NCBI GenBank assembly: GCA_964457225.1
Contig: CAYWEM010000017.1
Coordinates: 1 to 57,408 of the forward strand
Origin: CAYWEM01 sp964457225
GTDB taxonomy: Bacteria; Acidobacteriota; Aminicenantia; UBA2199
Length of the DNA stretch: 57,408 nt
Direction: 5' to 3'
Below the pieces are notes generated by a model that was not told the origin of the DNA, ran no database searches, and saw nothing but the letters and a program-made list of their open reading frames with translations. How positions within the stretch are numbered: the first letter of the stretch is position 1; each line of letters starts with the position of its first letter. This document shows, piece after piece, positions 41,365-50,499 of this stretch. The translations under genes and the position numbers were made by a program.

Positions 41365-43325
41365 TGCTGTCTTTAGTGGAAAAACTCGTTTTCAGCGGCG
41401 CTGTACTACTGGTGGCCGTTCTGGTCTTCCTGGCCGGCCGGGCCAAACTTAGACTGATCAAGAAGGGGCGCCCGGTTGACCGCTTTGACCGCCCGCTGAA
41501 GAGAATAATTGAAATGCTGCGCCAGGTGCTCTTCCAGATCCCGGTTTTTTCCAACCGGCCACTGGTCGGTTTTTTTCATGCCGTTATCTTCTGGGGCTTC
41601 CTGGTTTTCATGCTGGTCACGGTCAGTCACGTCATTGAAGGCTTCAGTTCATCCTTTCACCTGCTGGGGCCGGGATTCCTGTCCCAACTGGTGCTGATGG
41701 CCGCTCATCTGTTTGCCCTGCTGATCATCGCGGCCGTACTTTTCTTCTTTTTCAGGCGTTACGTTTTCAAAGCTCCGGGCCTGGACCGGCCTTCCTGGGA
41801 GTCACTGATCATCCTGTCCTTCATCTTCATGCTGATGGTCACTTTCATTTTCTTCGAAGCCTTCAAGCTCTACAACCAGGCTCCGGGCTGGGGCCTCTAC
41901 ATCGCCCGGGTCGCGCAGGAGCTGATACTGCCAGATTCCCTGGCTCCGGCCGCCCTGACTTTCTGGCTGAAGCTTCTCTGGTGGTGGCATATCCTGATCA
42001 TCCTGGTTTTCGCGGTTTTCATTATGTATTCCAAGCACCTGCATCTGATTGCCGGTCCGGCCAATATCCTGTTCAAAAACAACGGAGTACTAGCCGAAAT
42101 CGAAGCAGTCAACCTGGAGGAACAGGAATCCTTCGGCATCGCCAAGGTGACCGAGCTGACCCGCAAAGACCTGCTTGATCTATTTTCCTGTGCCGAATGC
42201 GGCCGTTGCGAGGACGTCTGCCCGGCTTTTCAATCAGGAAAAAAACTCTCGCCCAAGGAACTGCTGAATACCATCAAGGAAAACCTGCTACTGCAAAGCG
42301 GGGCCGGCGCGGCCGAGGCCGAAAAAAATCTCTATCGCGAAGTCGTGCCCGAGGAGGTGGTTTGGGACTGCACCAGTTGCGCGGCCTGCATGGCGGTCTG
42401 CCCGATGGACAACGAACACCTGGCCAAGCTGATCGGCATGCGCCAGTACGCGGTCATGATGGAGTCCAGTTTTCCGGATGAATTCCAGGTGCTGTTCCGC
42501 GGCCTGGAAAACCAGGGCAATCCCTGGGGCCTGAGTTCCGCTTCGCGTTCCGACTGGATCGGAGATCTGGAAGTTCCCCTGCTGGCCGATCGTAAACAGA
42601 CCGACCTGCTGTTCTGGGTGGGCTGTGCGGCCAGTTATGACCAGCATTCCCAGAAAATCGCCCGGGCCATGGTCCGCCTGCTGAAAAAGGCCGGGGTCGA
42701 TTTCGCCATCCTGGGCAACGAGGAAACCTGTTGCGGGGATTCGGCCCGCAGAACCGGCCATGAATACCTCTTCCAGATGCTGGCCGCCCAGAACATCGAA
42801 ACCCTGGGGCGCTACAGCTTCAACCGCATAGTAACGGTCTGCCCCCATGGACTGCATGTACTGCGCCATGAGTACGGCAAAATGGGAACTGATCTGAAAG
42901 TCGTTCACCACAGCCAGCTTCTGCTCGAATTAGTGCAGGCCGGTCGCCTCAAGCTGAAACCGGGCGGCGCCGAGCGCATAACTTTTCACGATCCCTGTTA
43001 CCTGGGCCGCTACAACGGTATTTACCAAGAGCCCCGGCAATTGTTGACTGCAGCAGGTGCCGGATCACTGGTGGAAATGAAACTCAACCGGAAACGCAGT
43101 TTTTGTTGCGGGGCCGGCGGCGGAGGCATGTGGAAAGAGGAACACAGCGGCAAGCGCATCAGTCATTGCCGCATCAGCGAGGCCAAAGCCTGCGGCGCCG
43201 ATATCCTGGCCACTGCTTGCCCCTTCTGCGCGGTTATGTTCAAGGACGCCCTGGCCGAGACCGGGACCGAGAACCTGCGCAGTGCGGATATCGCCTTGAT
43301 CCTAGAGGAATTGTCAGCCGATTAA
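41364..43325 (+). CDS. Membrane Fe-S oxidoreductase: NarI-like cytochrome b fused to HdrD-like domains
   Basis: A 653-residue fusion. Residues 1-235 hold about five membrane helices with histidines suited to heme b (FFHAVIFWGF, AAHLFALL, WWWHILIILV, SKHLHLI). Two [4Fe-4S] motifs follow at C276-C279-C282-C286 and C336-C339-C342-C346. Two CCG domains end the protein (CCGDSARR with CPHG; CYLGRYN with CCGAGGGG and CPFC), as in HdrD and related quinone- or thiol-linked reductases. It probably passes electrons between the membrane pool and a soluble partner. Coupling to murI looks like operon economy. Confidence 0.9.
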   Translation: MLSLVEKLVFSGAVLLVAVLVFLAGRAKLRLIKKGRPVDRFDRPLKRIIEMLRQVLFQIPVFSNRPLVGFFHAVIFWGFLVFMLVTVSHVIEGFSSSFHLLGPGFLSQLVLMAAHLFALLIIAAVLFFFFRRYVFKAPGLDRPSWESLIILSFIFMLMVTFIFFEAFKLYNQAPGWGLYIARVAQELILPDSLAPAALTFWLKLLWWWHILIILVFAVFIMYSKHLHLIAGPANILFKNNGVLAEIEAVNLEEQESFGIAKVTELTRKDLLDLFSCAECGRCEDVCPAFQSGKKLSPKELLNTIKENLLLQSGAGAAEAEKNLYREVVPEEVVWDCTSCAACMAVCPMDNEHLAKLIGMRQYAVMMESSFPDEFQVLFRGLENQGNPWGLSSASRSDWIGDLEVPLLADRKQTDLLFWVGCAASYDQHSQKIARAMVRLLKKAGVDFAILGNEETCCGDSARRTGHEYLFQMLAAQNIETLGRYSFNRIVTVCPHGLHVLRHEYGKMGTDLKVVHHSQLLLELVQAGRLKLKPGGAERITFHDPCYLGRYNGIYQEPRQLLTAAGAGSLVEMKLNRKRSFCCGAGGGGMWKEEHSGKRISHCRISEAKACGADILATACPFCAVMFKDALAETGTENLRSADIALILEELSAD

Positions 43326-43331
43326 CAATTG

Positions 43332-43361
43332 TTGACTTTTTATATAATGAATTCTTATAAT
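43332..43361 (+). promoter_or_regulatory. Sigma-70 promoter for the malic enzyme
   Basis: TTGACT (43332-43337), 18-bp spacer, TATAAT (43356-43361); a second TATAAT lies at 43343-43348. Confidence 0.7.
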
Positions 43362-43389
43362 CTCACTTGAAACTTCAAAAGGAGTGCAA

Positions 43390-44844
43390 ATGAGTAAACA
43401 AGACTTTTCCCTCAAGGATCTCAACGCCCTTTTTCCCTCATCCTTCAGCCAGGAACAGCTGGCCAAGGCCAAGACCATTTTTTTGAAAGAACTGTCCTTC
43501 TCCTGTCACAAGTTCTACGGCGGCAAGATCGCCACCGTGCCCAAGGCCGGCATCTATGGCTTCAACTGGTTCAACGTCTGGTATACGCCGGGAGTCTCGA
43601 GAATTTCCACCGCAATCCGCGATGACAATGACCTGTCTTTTGACCTCAGCAACCGCGGCAACCTGGTGGCGGTGGTTTCCGATTCAACCAGGGTGTTGGG
43701 CGACGGAGACTGCACTCCTCCGGGCGGCCTGGGCGTTATGGAGGGAAAGGCTTTCCTGATGAAGTACCTGGGCGGCGTCGACGGCGTGGCCCTTTGCGTT
43801 AACAGCTACAACAAGGAAGGCAAGCACGATCCGGACAAGATCATAGATTTCGTGAAAATGGCCGAACCCAGTTTCGGCGCGGTCAACCTCGAAGACATTT
43901 CCCAACCCAACTGTTACAAGGTGCTCGACACCCTGCGCGAGGAGTGCGACATCCCGGTCTGGCACGATGACGCCCAGGGTACCGGCAGTGTCACCCTGGC
44001 CGGACTGATCAACGCACTGCGCATAGTCGGCAAGGACATCGACAAGGTCAGAATAGTGCTGCTAGGAGCCGGCGCCTCCAACACCACCATCGCCAGGCTG
44101 ATCGTCATGGCCGGCGGTGATCCGCAGAAGATGATCCTGTTCGATACCCGGGGCACCCTGCATGCCGGCCGCGATGACATCAAGGCCGATCCGGCCTTTT
44201 ACCGCAAGTGGGAATTGTGCGAATCGACCAATCCCGGTCGGATTGAGGATATGGAAACGGCCATCAAGGGGGCGGATGTGCTGATCGCCCTGAGCAAGCC
44301 GGGTCCCGATACGGTCAAACCGGATTGGATCAGTCTGATGGCCGACAAGGCCATTGTTTTCGCCTGCGCCAACCCGGTGCCGGAAATATATCCCTATGCC
44401 GCCAAGCAGGCTGGAGCCTACATAGTGGCCACCGGTCGGGGCGATTTCCCCAACCAGGTCAACAACTCCATGGGTTTCCCGGGGATTCTCAAGGGCGCCC
44501 TGATCGTGCGGGCCCGCAAGATCACCGACGAGATGGCCATCGCCGCGGCCCGTTCCCTGGCCGACTATGCCGTTCAGAAAGGAATCAGTCCCGACTACAT
44601 CATGCCGACTATGGATGAAACCGAGGTTTTCGCTCAAGAGGCGGCGGCCGTGGCCATGGAGGCGATCAGGAGCGGGGTGGCCCGGGTGAAAATGAGTTCT
44701 GAAGATGTTTTCAACAAAACACTGGCCGACATCAGCCAGGCCAGGGCGGCCATGGACCTGCTGATGAAAAACGATTTCATCGCCCAGCCCCCGCTGGCCC
44801 TGCTGGATGAAGCCGTGGCCAAGGCGGTCAAAGCCGTCCAGTAA
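43390..44844 (+). CDS. NAD(P)-dependent malic enzyme
   Basis: Oxidatively decarboxylates malate to pyruvate (or the reverse). The start at 43390 has AAAGGAG just upstream. The 484 residues show WYTPGVSRIS (catalytic Tyr region), SDSTRVLGDGD, VNLEDISQPNC (metal-binding acids), HDDAQGTGSVTLAGL, and the Rossmann motif LLGAGASNTTIARL. Later segments (SKPGPDTVKPDWI, FACANPVPEI, NNSMGFPG) are typical. Together with fumarase alpha at 55152 it fits interconversion of C4 and C3 acids. Confidence 0.93.
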   Translation: MSKQDFSLKDLNALFPSSFSQEQLAKAKTIFLKELSFSCHKFYGGKIATVPKAGIYGFNWFNVWYTPGVSRISTAIRDDNDLSFDLSNRGNLVAVVSDSTRVLGDGDCTPPGGLGVMEGKAFLMKYLGGVDGVALCVNSYNKEGKHDPDKIIDFVKMAEPSFGAVNLEDISQPNCYKVLDTLREECDIPVWHDDAQGTGSVTLAGLINALRIVGKDIDKVRIVLLGAGASNTTIARLIVMAGGDPQKMILFDTRGTLHAGRDDIKADPAFYRKWELCESTNPGRIEDMETAIKGADVLIALSKPGPDTVKPDWISLMADKAIVFACANPVPEIYPYAAKQAGAYIVATGRGDFPNQVNNSMGFPGILKGALIVRARKITDEMAIAAARSLADYAVQKGISPDYIMPTMDETEVFAQEAAAVAMEAIRSGVARVKMSSEDVFNKTLADISQARAAMDLLMKNDFIAQPPLALLDEAVAKAVKAVQ

Positions 44845-44875
44845 AGCCCTGTCCAGCATTGAGATGCCGGCTTGT

Positions 44876-44904
44876 TTGACAAGCTGAGATCAGAAAGCTA
44901 TAAT
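44876..44904 (+). promoter_or_regulatory. Consensus sigma-70 promoter of the Mrp/Mbh-like operon
   Basis: TTGACA (44876-44881), a 17-bp spacer and TATAAT (44899-44904), a 12 of 12 consensus match. It should drive the eleven membrane-subunit genes strongly and constitutively. Confidence 0.9.
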
Positions 44905-44948
44905 GCTTTTTAATCAAAGTCCAAAGTGAATCCACACCGAGGCGTCCT

Positions 44949-45503
44949 TTGAATTTAAACAGGCTGCGCAATCGCATTGTAAAATTCCTGCTGTTGATGG
45001 GCATGTGGCTGCTGCTGTCCGGGCATTACGATTTCTTCCACATCGCTCTCGGGGTTTTTTCGGTCATCCTGGTCATCGCCGTGAATTCCCGGCTGGCCGA
45101 GCATCCCTTTTTCTCTCCGGCCGGCAGCGAGGCCCACATCAAGTGGTCCAGGCTTTTCCTGTACGTTCCCTGGCTTACCTGGCAGATAGTAGTTTCCAGC
45201 CTGCAGGTGGCTTACGCTGTTCTGCATCCGCGCATGCCGATTGATCCATCCCTGATCCGTTTCAAGACCAAGCTGCCCACCACCGCTTCCAAGGTTATCC
45301 TGGGTAATTCGATAACCCTGACTCCCGGCACCATAACCCTGCTGATAGAGGACGACACTTTCCTGGTTCATTCCCTGATGGATGCCTCCTTTTCAGGCAT
45401 TGCCAGCGATTCCCTGCCTGAGCATGCGGCTCTGCTCTTTCAGAAGAGCACTGAAAAAGTAGTCACCGCTCTTGACGTAATCAAATCGGTGGAAGAGGTG
45501 TAG
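44949..45503 (+). CDS. mrpE: Mrp/Mbh antiporter subunit E (MbhA-like)
   Basis: A 184-residue membrane protein of the MrpE family, starting at a TTG preceded by GAGG. The N-terminal helices (FLLLMGMWLLLSGHYDFFHIALG) and the soluble tail with LGNSITLTPGTITLLIEDDTFLVHSLMD are diagnostic. First gene of a cluster whose order matches MbhA-H of archaeal membrane-bound hydrogenases. Confidence 0.92.
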   Translation: MNLNRLRNRIVKFLLLMGMWLLLSGHYDFFHIALGVFSVILVIAVNSRLAEHPFFSPAGSEAHIKWSRLFLYVPWLTWQIVVSSLQVAYAVLHPRMPIDPSLIRFKTKLPTTASKVILGNSITLTPGTITLLIEDDTFLVHSLMDASFSGIASDSLPEHAALLFQKSTEKVVTALDVIKSVEEV

Positions 45504-45508
45504 CGCTG

Positions 45509-45817
45509 ATGGACAAGTTTTTCGTTTACCTGGCCGTGATCCTGACCGTGATCATTTTCATCCCCCTGTACCGGGTCATCACCGGTCCGACTCTCTTCGA
45601 CCGGGTGCTTGGCACCGGTGCCATCGGCACCAAGACCATGGTGCTGATCCTGCTGATCGGCTTCATTTTCGACCGGGTCGACATGTTCATCGACATCACC
45701 GTGGCTTACGCCATACTCAATTTCATCGGGGTCATAGCCATAGCCAAGTACCTGGGTACTTTGCGGGCCGCGGTCAGCGATGATTTCACCGCGGTTGACC
45801 GTGACCGGGAGTTGTGA
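45509..45817 (+). CDS. mrpF: Mrp/Mbh antiporter subunit F (MbhB-like)
   Basis: A 102-residue, three-helix MrpF protein with the typical LYRVITGPTLFDRVLGTGAIGTKT stretch and DITVAYAILNFIGVIAIAKYL. It lies 5 bp after subunit E and 1 bp before subunit G. Member of the Na+/H+ antiporter complex. Confidence 0.94.
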   Translation: MDKFFVYLAVILTVIIFIPLYRVITGPTLFDRVLGTGAIGTKTMVLILLIGFIFDRVDMFIDITVAYAILNFIGVIAIAKYLGTLRAAVSDDFTAVDRDREL

Positions 45818-45818
45818 A

Positions 45819-46151
45819 ATGGAATGGAAACTGCTGGCTCCGGTTATTTTTATCAGTTTCGGCGCTTTTTTCATGCTGGTAGGCAGTATAGGACTGATCA
45901 GACTGCCGGATTTCTATTCCCGCACCCATGCCACTTCGAAAAGTGACACCCTGGGAGTCATGCTGGTGGTTTTCGGTCTCATCCTTTACGAGGGTTTCAC
46001 GGTCAACAGCGCCAAGCTTCTGATCATACTGGTTTTCGTGGCCCTGACCAACCCCACCGCCGCCCACGCCCTGGGCCGGGCCGCTTTTCTGTTCAGGCTG
46101 AAGCCCCTGCTGGGTAAAAAGAAGCCGGAAAAAACGGAAAAGGAGAAGTAA
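45819..46151 (+). CDS. mrpG: Mrp/Mbh antiporter subunit G (MbhC-like)
   Basis: A 110-residue MrpG protein. The ATG at 45819 is chosen because it follows the subunit F stop by one base. Family features are GAFFMLVGSIGLIRLPDFYSRTHATSKSDTLGV and TNPTAAHALGRAA. The C-terminus is a Lys/Glu-rich tail. Confidence 0.94.
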   Translation: MEWKLLAPVIFISFGAFFMLVGSIGLIRLPDFYSRTHATSKSDTLGVMLVVFGLILYEGFTVNSAKLLIILVFVALTNPTAAHALGRAAFLFRLKPLLGKKKPEKTEKEK

Positions 46152-46397
46152 ATGCACTGGGAACTTGAAATCGTCCTGTTCATTTTCCTGCTCCTGCTGG
46201 CGGTAATTGCCGTCACCGTGCGCAGCCTGCTGGCTGCGGCCGTCACCCTGACCGTCTACAGTTTTATTTCGGCCCTGATCTTCGTCTCAATGGGCGCGGT
46301 CGACGTGGGATTCACCGAGGCCGTGGTCGGGGCGGGCGTGACCGGGGTTTTCTTCATAGTGGCCATTTACCGTACTTCGCGCCGGAGTTCAGATTGA
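46152..46397 (+). CDS. MbhD-like subunit (DUF4040; N-terminal part of MrpA type)
   Basis: An 81-residue, three-helix protein with VRSLLAAAVTLTVYSFISALIFVSMGAVDVGFTEAVVGAGVTG, matching hydrogenase subunit B-like (DUF4040) proteins. In single-chain Mrp antiporters this part is fused within MrpA; here it is a separate gene, as in Mbh. It overlaps the next gene by 4 bp. Confidence 0.88.
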   Translation: MHWELEIVLFIFLLLLAVIAVTVRSLLAAAVTLTVYSFISALIFVSMGAVDVGFTEAVVGAGVTGVFFIVAIYRTSRRSSD

Positions 46398-46711
46398 AAA
46401 TCGTCAACGTTTTTTTACTGGCCGTCTTTTCCCTGTTACTGGTATTCGCCTCCACCGGGTTGCCCAGGCGGGGCGATGCTTCGGCTTTCCTCAACCAGGA
46501 AACCAGCCTGGCCGGCACCCCGGAAGCATCTGCTTATTACATCCGCAACGCCTACCGGGACGCGGCCACTCCCAACATGGTGACCGTGATCCTGGCCGAT
46601 TACCGCGGTTACGACACTTTGGGCGAGGAAACGGTCATTCTGACCGCCGGCCTGATCTGCTACCTGCTTCTCGGGCGGAGAAAAAGAGGAAAAAAAGATG
46701 ACCAGGCATGA
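46394..46711 (+). CDS. MbhE-like subunit
   Basis: A 105-residue protein with two membrane helices around a short periplasmic loop ending in TPNMVTVILADYRGYDTLGEETVILTAG, the conserved MbhE/MrpA-C signature. Its C-terminus is Lys/Arg-rich. It overlaps subunit B by 14 bp. Confidence 0.87.
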   Translation: MKIVNVFLLAVFSLLLVFASTGLPRRGDASAFLNQETSLAGTPEASAYYIRNAYRDAATPNMVTVILADYRGYDTLGEETVILTAGLICYLLLGRRKRGKKDDQA

Positions 46712-47138
46712 AAACGACCTGATCGTGATCCTGGTTTCCCGGCTGGTTTCACCCTTTATCATGCTTTTCGCCCTGTACGTGATTTTCCACGGTCACTACA
46801 GTCCCGGCGGCGGCTTCCAGGGCGGAGCCATGCTTGCGGCCAGCCTGTTGCTCATTCGCCTGGCGGCCGGCAGCGAGGTGGCTGAATTCCAGTTCAGAAA
46901 AGCCTGGGCCACTCCCCTGGGAGCGCTGGGCGTGCTGATTTATTTTGTCACCGGTTTTGCGGCCATTATCCTGGGCGGCAATTTCCTGGATTACAGCCAA
47001 CTGATTATTCCGGGGTTGAGCGGAGCCGCACTGCGATCAATGGGCATTCTGATCGTCGAAGTCGGCGTCGGCCTGGCGGTCATGGCCATCCTGGTCGGGA
47101 TTTTCGACGATCTGCTCGGGGAGGATGAAGATGTTTGA
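46698..47138 (+). CDS. mrpB: Mrp/Mbh antiporter subunit B (MbhF-like)
   Basis: A 146-residue MnhB/MrpB protein with about four helices. The start SRLVSPFIMLFALYVIFHGHYSPGGGFQGGAMLAAS is diagnostic, and FGDDLLGEDED-like acidic residues end the protein. It overlaps both neighbours. Confidence 0.93.
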   Translation: MTRHENDLIVILVSRLVSPFIMLFALYVIFHGHYSPGGGFQGGAMLAASLLLIRLAAGSEVAEFQFRKAWATPLGALGVLIYFVTGFAAIILGGNFLDYSQLIIPGLSGAALRSMGILIVEVGVGLAVMAILVGIFDDLLGEDEDV

Positions 47139-47502
47139 TTTCATCCTGGGGTACTACGCCTACTGGTTTGTTTTCGCCCTGATGTTCATCGGCCTGTTCG
47201 CCATGGTCACCAAGAACAACCTGGTGAAAAAACTGATCGGCATGACCATATTCCAGTCGGCCATCATCATTTTCTGGATAGCCAGCTCGGCCAAGTGGCA
47301 CGCCACCGTGCCGGTTCTGGACCAGGCCATCGACCCTGCCCAGCAGGCCAATTACATCAACCCACTGCCCCACACCCTGATGCTGACCGCCATCGTGGTC
47401 GGGGTGGCCACCATCGGCGTGGCTTTTGCCCTGCTCATAGGAATTCAGAAGAACTATCATACCGTGGAAGAAGACGAACTGCTGGAGAAAATGAAACCAT
47501 GA
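47125..47502 (+). CDS. mrpC: Mrp/Mbh antiporter subunit C (NuoK-like, MbhG-like)
   Basis: A 125-residue, three-helix NuoK/MrpC-type protein, recognisable from KKLIGMTIFQSAIIIFWI and NPLPHTLMLTAIVVGVATIGVAFALLI. It overlaps the first NuoL/M/N-like gene by 4 bp (ATGA). Confidence 0.93.
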   Translation: MKMFDFILGYYAYWFVFALMFIGLFAMVTKNNLVKKLIGMTIFQSAIIIFWIASSAKWHATVPVLDQAIDPAQQANYINPLPHTLMLTAIVVGVATIGVAFALLIGIQKNYHTVEEDELLEKMKP

Positions 47503-48992
47503 CGCGGCAATTACCCGCTTTGATCCCCCTGGCCCTGCTGGCTGCTGCGGTTCTGATCCCCCTGCTGGCCCGCTTCCGGGAAAACCTGGCCTGTTTCATT
47601 GCCCTGGGCGCGTCGGTTTTCACCTTTTCGGCTTCCCTGGCCGCCCTGCTGCATGTATTGCAGCACGGCCCCATGCACTACCACTTCGGGGGCTGGATAC
47701 CGCCCATCGGCATCGAATACGTGCTCGACAACCTGTCGGCTTTTTTCGTGCTGGTGATAAATGCGGTGGCCCTGCTGGTCATGATTCACTCGGTCCGCAT
47801 GACCGGCTTCGATCTTTCCGGCCGCCGCTCCTCCTATTATTCGGTGGTCATGCTCCTGCTCTGCGGTTTCAACGGCATTGTACTGACCGGAGATTTCTTC
47901 AATCTGTACGTTTTCCTGGAAATATCATCCCTGGCCGGATACGGCCTGATCGCCGCCGGGGAAAAACAATCACCGGTGGCCGCCTTCCGCTACCTGATCA
48001 TGGGCACCATCGGGGCTTCTTTTTACCTGCTGGGCCTGGGCTTTCTCTTCATGGTCAGCGGATCGCTGAACATGAACGACCTGAGGGAAATCCTGCCCCT
48101 CGTCCAGAGCCACCAGACGATCGTAGTGGCCCTGACCCTGATGGTGGTGGGCATGGCCATCAAGATGGCCGTTTTCCCGATGCACGGCTGGCTGGCCGAT
48201 GCCTATACTTACGCGCCGGCCACTTCATCGGCCCTGATTGCGCCTATCGGCACCAAGGTCGGGGCTTATGTCCTGATCCGGTTGCTGTTTTTCGTTTTCG
48301 GCCGCGAATTCCTCAACCTGATGTTGCCCCTGGCCACCATCCTGGCCTGGCTGTCGGCGGCGGCCATTATCTATGGATCGGTGGCCGCCATGGCCCAGGA
48401 TGAAATCAAGCGCCTGCTGGCGTACAGCAGCGTGGCCCAGATCGGCTATATCGGCCTGGGCATCGGCCTGGTAAACCCTCTGGGCCTGATCGGAGCCGTC
48501 CTGCACGTGCTGAACCACGCTTTCATGAAAGGTTGTCTCTTCCTGGTGGCCGCCAACCTGCGGTACCGGACCGGGCACTCCAGCCTGCGGAAAATGGATC
48601 ACGGCCTGGGAAAAACCATGCCCTGGACCATGGCCGCCTTTACCGTGGCCGCCCTGTCGATGATCGGACTGCCGCCTGCGGCCGGTTTCTTCAGCAAGTG
48701 GTACCTGGTACGCGCGGCCCTGCAGCAGGAACAGTGGTTTTTCGTGGTGGTGATCCTGCTCAGCAGTCTGCTCAATGCGGTGTATTTTTTCCGGGTTCTG
48801 GAGCGGGTTTACCTGAAACCGATCCCCGGGAACGAGGCGGCCGGCCGGGAAAGCCAGGCCGGGCGGGAAGCTCCGGCTTTACTGCTGGCGCCGGTACTGG
48901 TGATGGCACTGGCCCTGCTGTTACTTGGACTTTTCAACGCCTACATAGTCAACCGGGTGCTGGGCGGAATCGTCCCGGCTGCCCTGGGATAA
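47499..48992 (+). CDS. mrpD: Proton-translocating subunit D1 (MrpD/MbhH-like)
   Basis: A 497-residue, about 14-helix antiporter-type subunit. The start at 47499 overlaps the subunit C stop. The ion-path residues expected in this family are present: Glu in NLYVFLEISSLAGYG (TM5), Lys in GMAIKMAVFPMHGWL (TM7), Lys in PIGTKVGAY (TM8) and Lys in GFFSKWYLV (TM12). It is the most canonical of the three D-type subunits and corresponds to MbhH. Confidence 0.93.
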   Translation: MTRQLPALIPLALLAAAVLIPLLARFRENLACFIALGASVFTFSASLAALLHVLQHGPMHYHFGGWIPPIGIEYVLDNLSAFFVLVINAVALLVMIHSVRMTGFDLSGRRSSYYSVVMLLLCGFNGIVLTGDFFNLYVFLEISSLAGYGLIAAGEKQSPVAAFRYLIMGTIGASFYLLGLGFLFMVSGSLNMNDLREILPLVQSHQTIVVALTLMVVGMAIKMAVFPMHGWLADAYTYAPATSSALIAPIGTKVGAYVLIRLLFFVFGREFLNLMLPLATILAWLSAAAIIYGSVAAMAQDEIKRLLAYSSVAQIGYIGLGIGLVNPLGLIGAVLHVLNHAFMKGCLFLVAANLRYRTGHSSLRKMDHGLGKTMPWTMAAFTVAALSMIGLPPAAGFFSKWYLVRAALQQEQWFFVVVILLSSLLNAVYFFRVLERVYLKPIPGNEAAGRESQAGREAPALLLAPVLVMALALLLLGLFNAYIVNRVLGGIVPAALG

Positions 48993-49005
48993 CGGAGGCC
49001 GGAGC

Positions 49006-50499
49006 ATGGCTGAAAACTATCATTCGATAATTCCCCTGCTGGCCGTGCTGGTGTCTTTACTGGCCGTGCCCCTGATCATGGTCAGCGGCCGCCGGCCCAA
49101 CCTGCGCGAGGGCTGGACCCTGCTTGCGGCTCTGGCCAAGTTTCTGCTGGTTTTATCGCTTCTGCCCCGGGTATTGCAGGGGCAGAACGCCGTCATTGAA
49201 ATCCTGACTATTTCCCCGGGTATCCGGCTGGCCCTGCGGGTCGACGCCCTGGGCGTGTTTTTCGCCCTGATCGCTTCCTCACTCTGGATTCTCACTTCTT
49301 TTTATTCCATAGGTTACGTCAGGGGACTGGCCGAGCACAAGCAGACCCGCTACTTCGCTTCTTTCGCGGTTTGCCTGTCAGCCACCATTGGGATCGCCTT
49401 TTCGGCCAACCTGCTCACTTTTCTCGTTTTTTACGAAGTACTGACCATCGCCACCTACCCCCTGGTTATTCACAAGGAAACCGAGAAGGCGATTCGAGCC
49501 GGCCGCAAATACCTGGCTTTCACCCTGAGCGCAGGCTTGATACTGATCGTGGCCACGGCCTGGCTTTACCAGTCTGTCGGCACCCTGGATTTCAGAGCCG
49601 GGGGCATAATAGATTCTGGGATTTTCAGCCCCGGGGCCGCCCTGACTCTTTTCGCGCTCTTTTTTGCCGGGGTGGGGGTTAAAGCAGCGGTCATGCCGCT
49701 GCACGGCTGGCTGCCCACGGCCATGGCCGCTCCGACCCCGGTCAGCGCGCTCCTGCACGCGGTGGCCGTGGTCAAGTCAGGGGTTTTCGGAGTGATGCGT
49801 ATCAGCGGTTTTGTCTTCGGTCCGCAATGGCTGAAGGAACAAGGCCTGGCCGGTTTCTCAGTGGCCCTGGCCGCTTTCACCATCATCACCGCCTCCCTGC
49901 TGGCTTTCCGCCAGGACAACCTGAAAAGACGGCTGGCTTACTCAACCGTGGCCCATCTTTCCTACATAGTGTTAGGTGCCTTTTTGCTGAGTTATTCCGG
50001 TTACTTCGGCGGCCTGTTGCACATCGCCGGTCATGCCAGCATGAAAATAACCCTGTTTTTCTGTGCCGGGGCCATTTACGTCAACCTGCATCGCGAGAAT
50101 ATCAGTGAACTGGACGGTATAGGCCGCAAAATGCCCTGGACCATGGGCGCCTTTACCCTGGCCGCCCTGGGGCTGGCCGGGGTTCCGCCGCTCAACGGTT
50201 TTGTTTCAAAGTGGTTTCTCGGACTGGGGGCGGTTGAGGGCGGACACGGCGCGGCCTTGCTGGTGCTGGTAATCAGCGGCCTGTTGAACGCCGCTTATTT
50301 CCTGCCGATCTCCTACCGTGCCTTTTTCAAAAGCGGGCATGGACTGGAAAAGCACGGCGAAGCTTCGGTCCTGATGGTTGCGCCCCTGGTGCTGACAGCC
50401 TTTGTTTCACTGCTGCTGGGCCTGTTTCCGGATCTTTTCTTCAGTTTCTTCAAGCTGGCCGGCCTGGCCGCCGAAGCAGTATTCGCCGGAGGTGGCTGA
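49006..50499 (+). CDS. Proton-translocating subunit D2 (NuoL/MrpD-like)
   Basis: A 497-residue homologue of the antiporter subunits, with a GGAGG site. FYEVLTIATYPLV (TM5 Glu), GVGVKAAVMPLHGWLP (TM7 Lys), AVAVVKSGVFGVMR (TM8 Lys) and GFVSKWFL (TM12 Lys) are all present. The TM8 sequence is more NuoL-like than that of D1. Expected to be a second ion-translocating module of the same complex. Confidence 0.92.
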   Translation: MAENYHSIIPLLAVLVSLLAVPLIMVSGRRPNLREGWTLLAALAKFLLVLSLLPRVLQGQNAVIEILTISPGIRLALRVDALGVFFALIASSLWILTSFYSIGYVRGLAEHKQTRYFASFAVCLSATIGIAFSANLLTFLVFYEVLTIATYPLVIHKETEKAIRAGRKYLAFTLSAGLILIVATAWLYQSVGTLDFRAGGIIDSGIFSPGAALTLFALFFAGVGVKAAVMPLHGWLPTAMAAPTPVSALLHAVAVVKSGVFGVMRISGFVFGPQWLKEQGLAGFSVALAAFTIITASLLAFRQDNLKRRLAYSTVAHLSYIVLGAFLLSYSGYFGGLLHIAGHASMKITLFFCAGAIYVNLHRENISELDGIGRKMPWTMGAFTLAALGLAGVPPLNGFVSKWFLGLGAVEGGHGAALLVLVISGLLNAAYFLPISYRAFFKSGHGLEKHGEASVLMVAPLVLTAFVSLLLGLFPDLFFSFFKLAGLAAEAVFAGGG

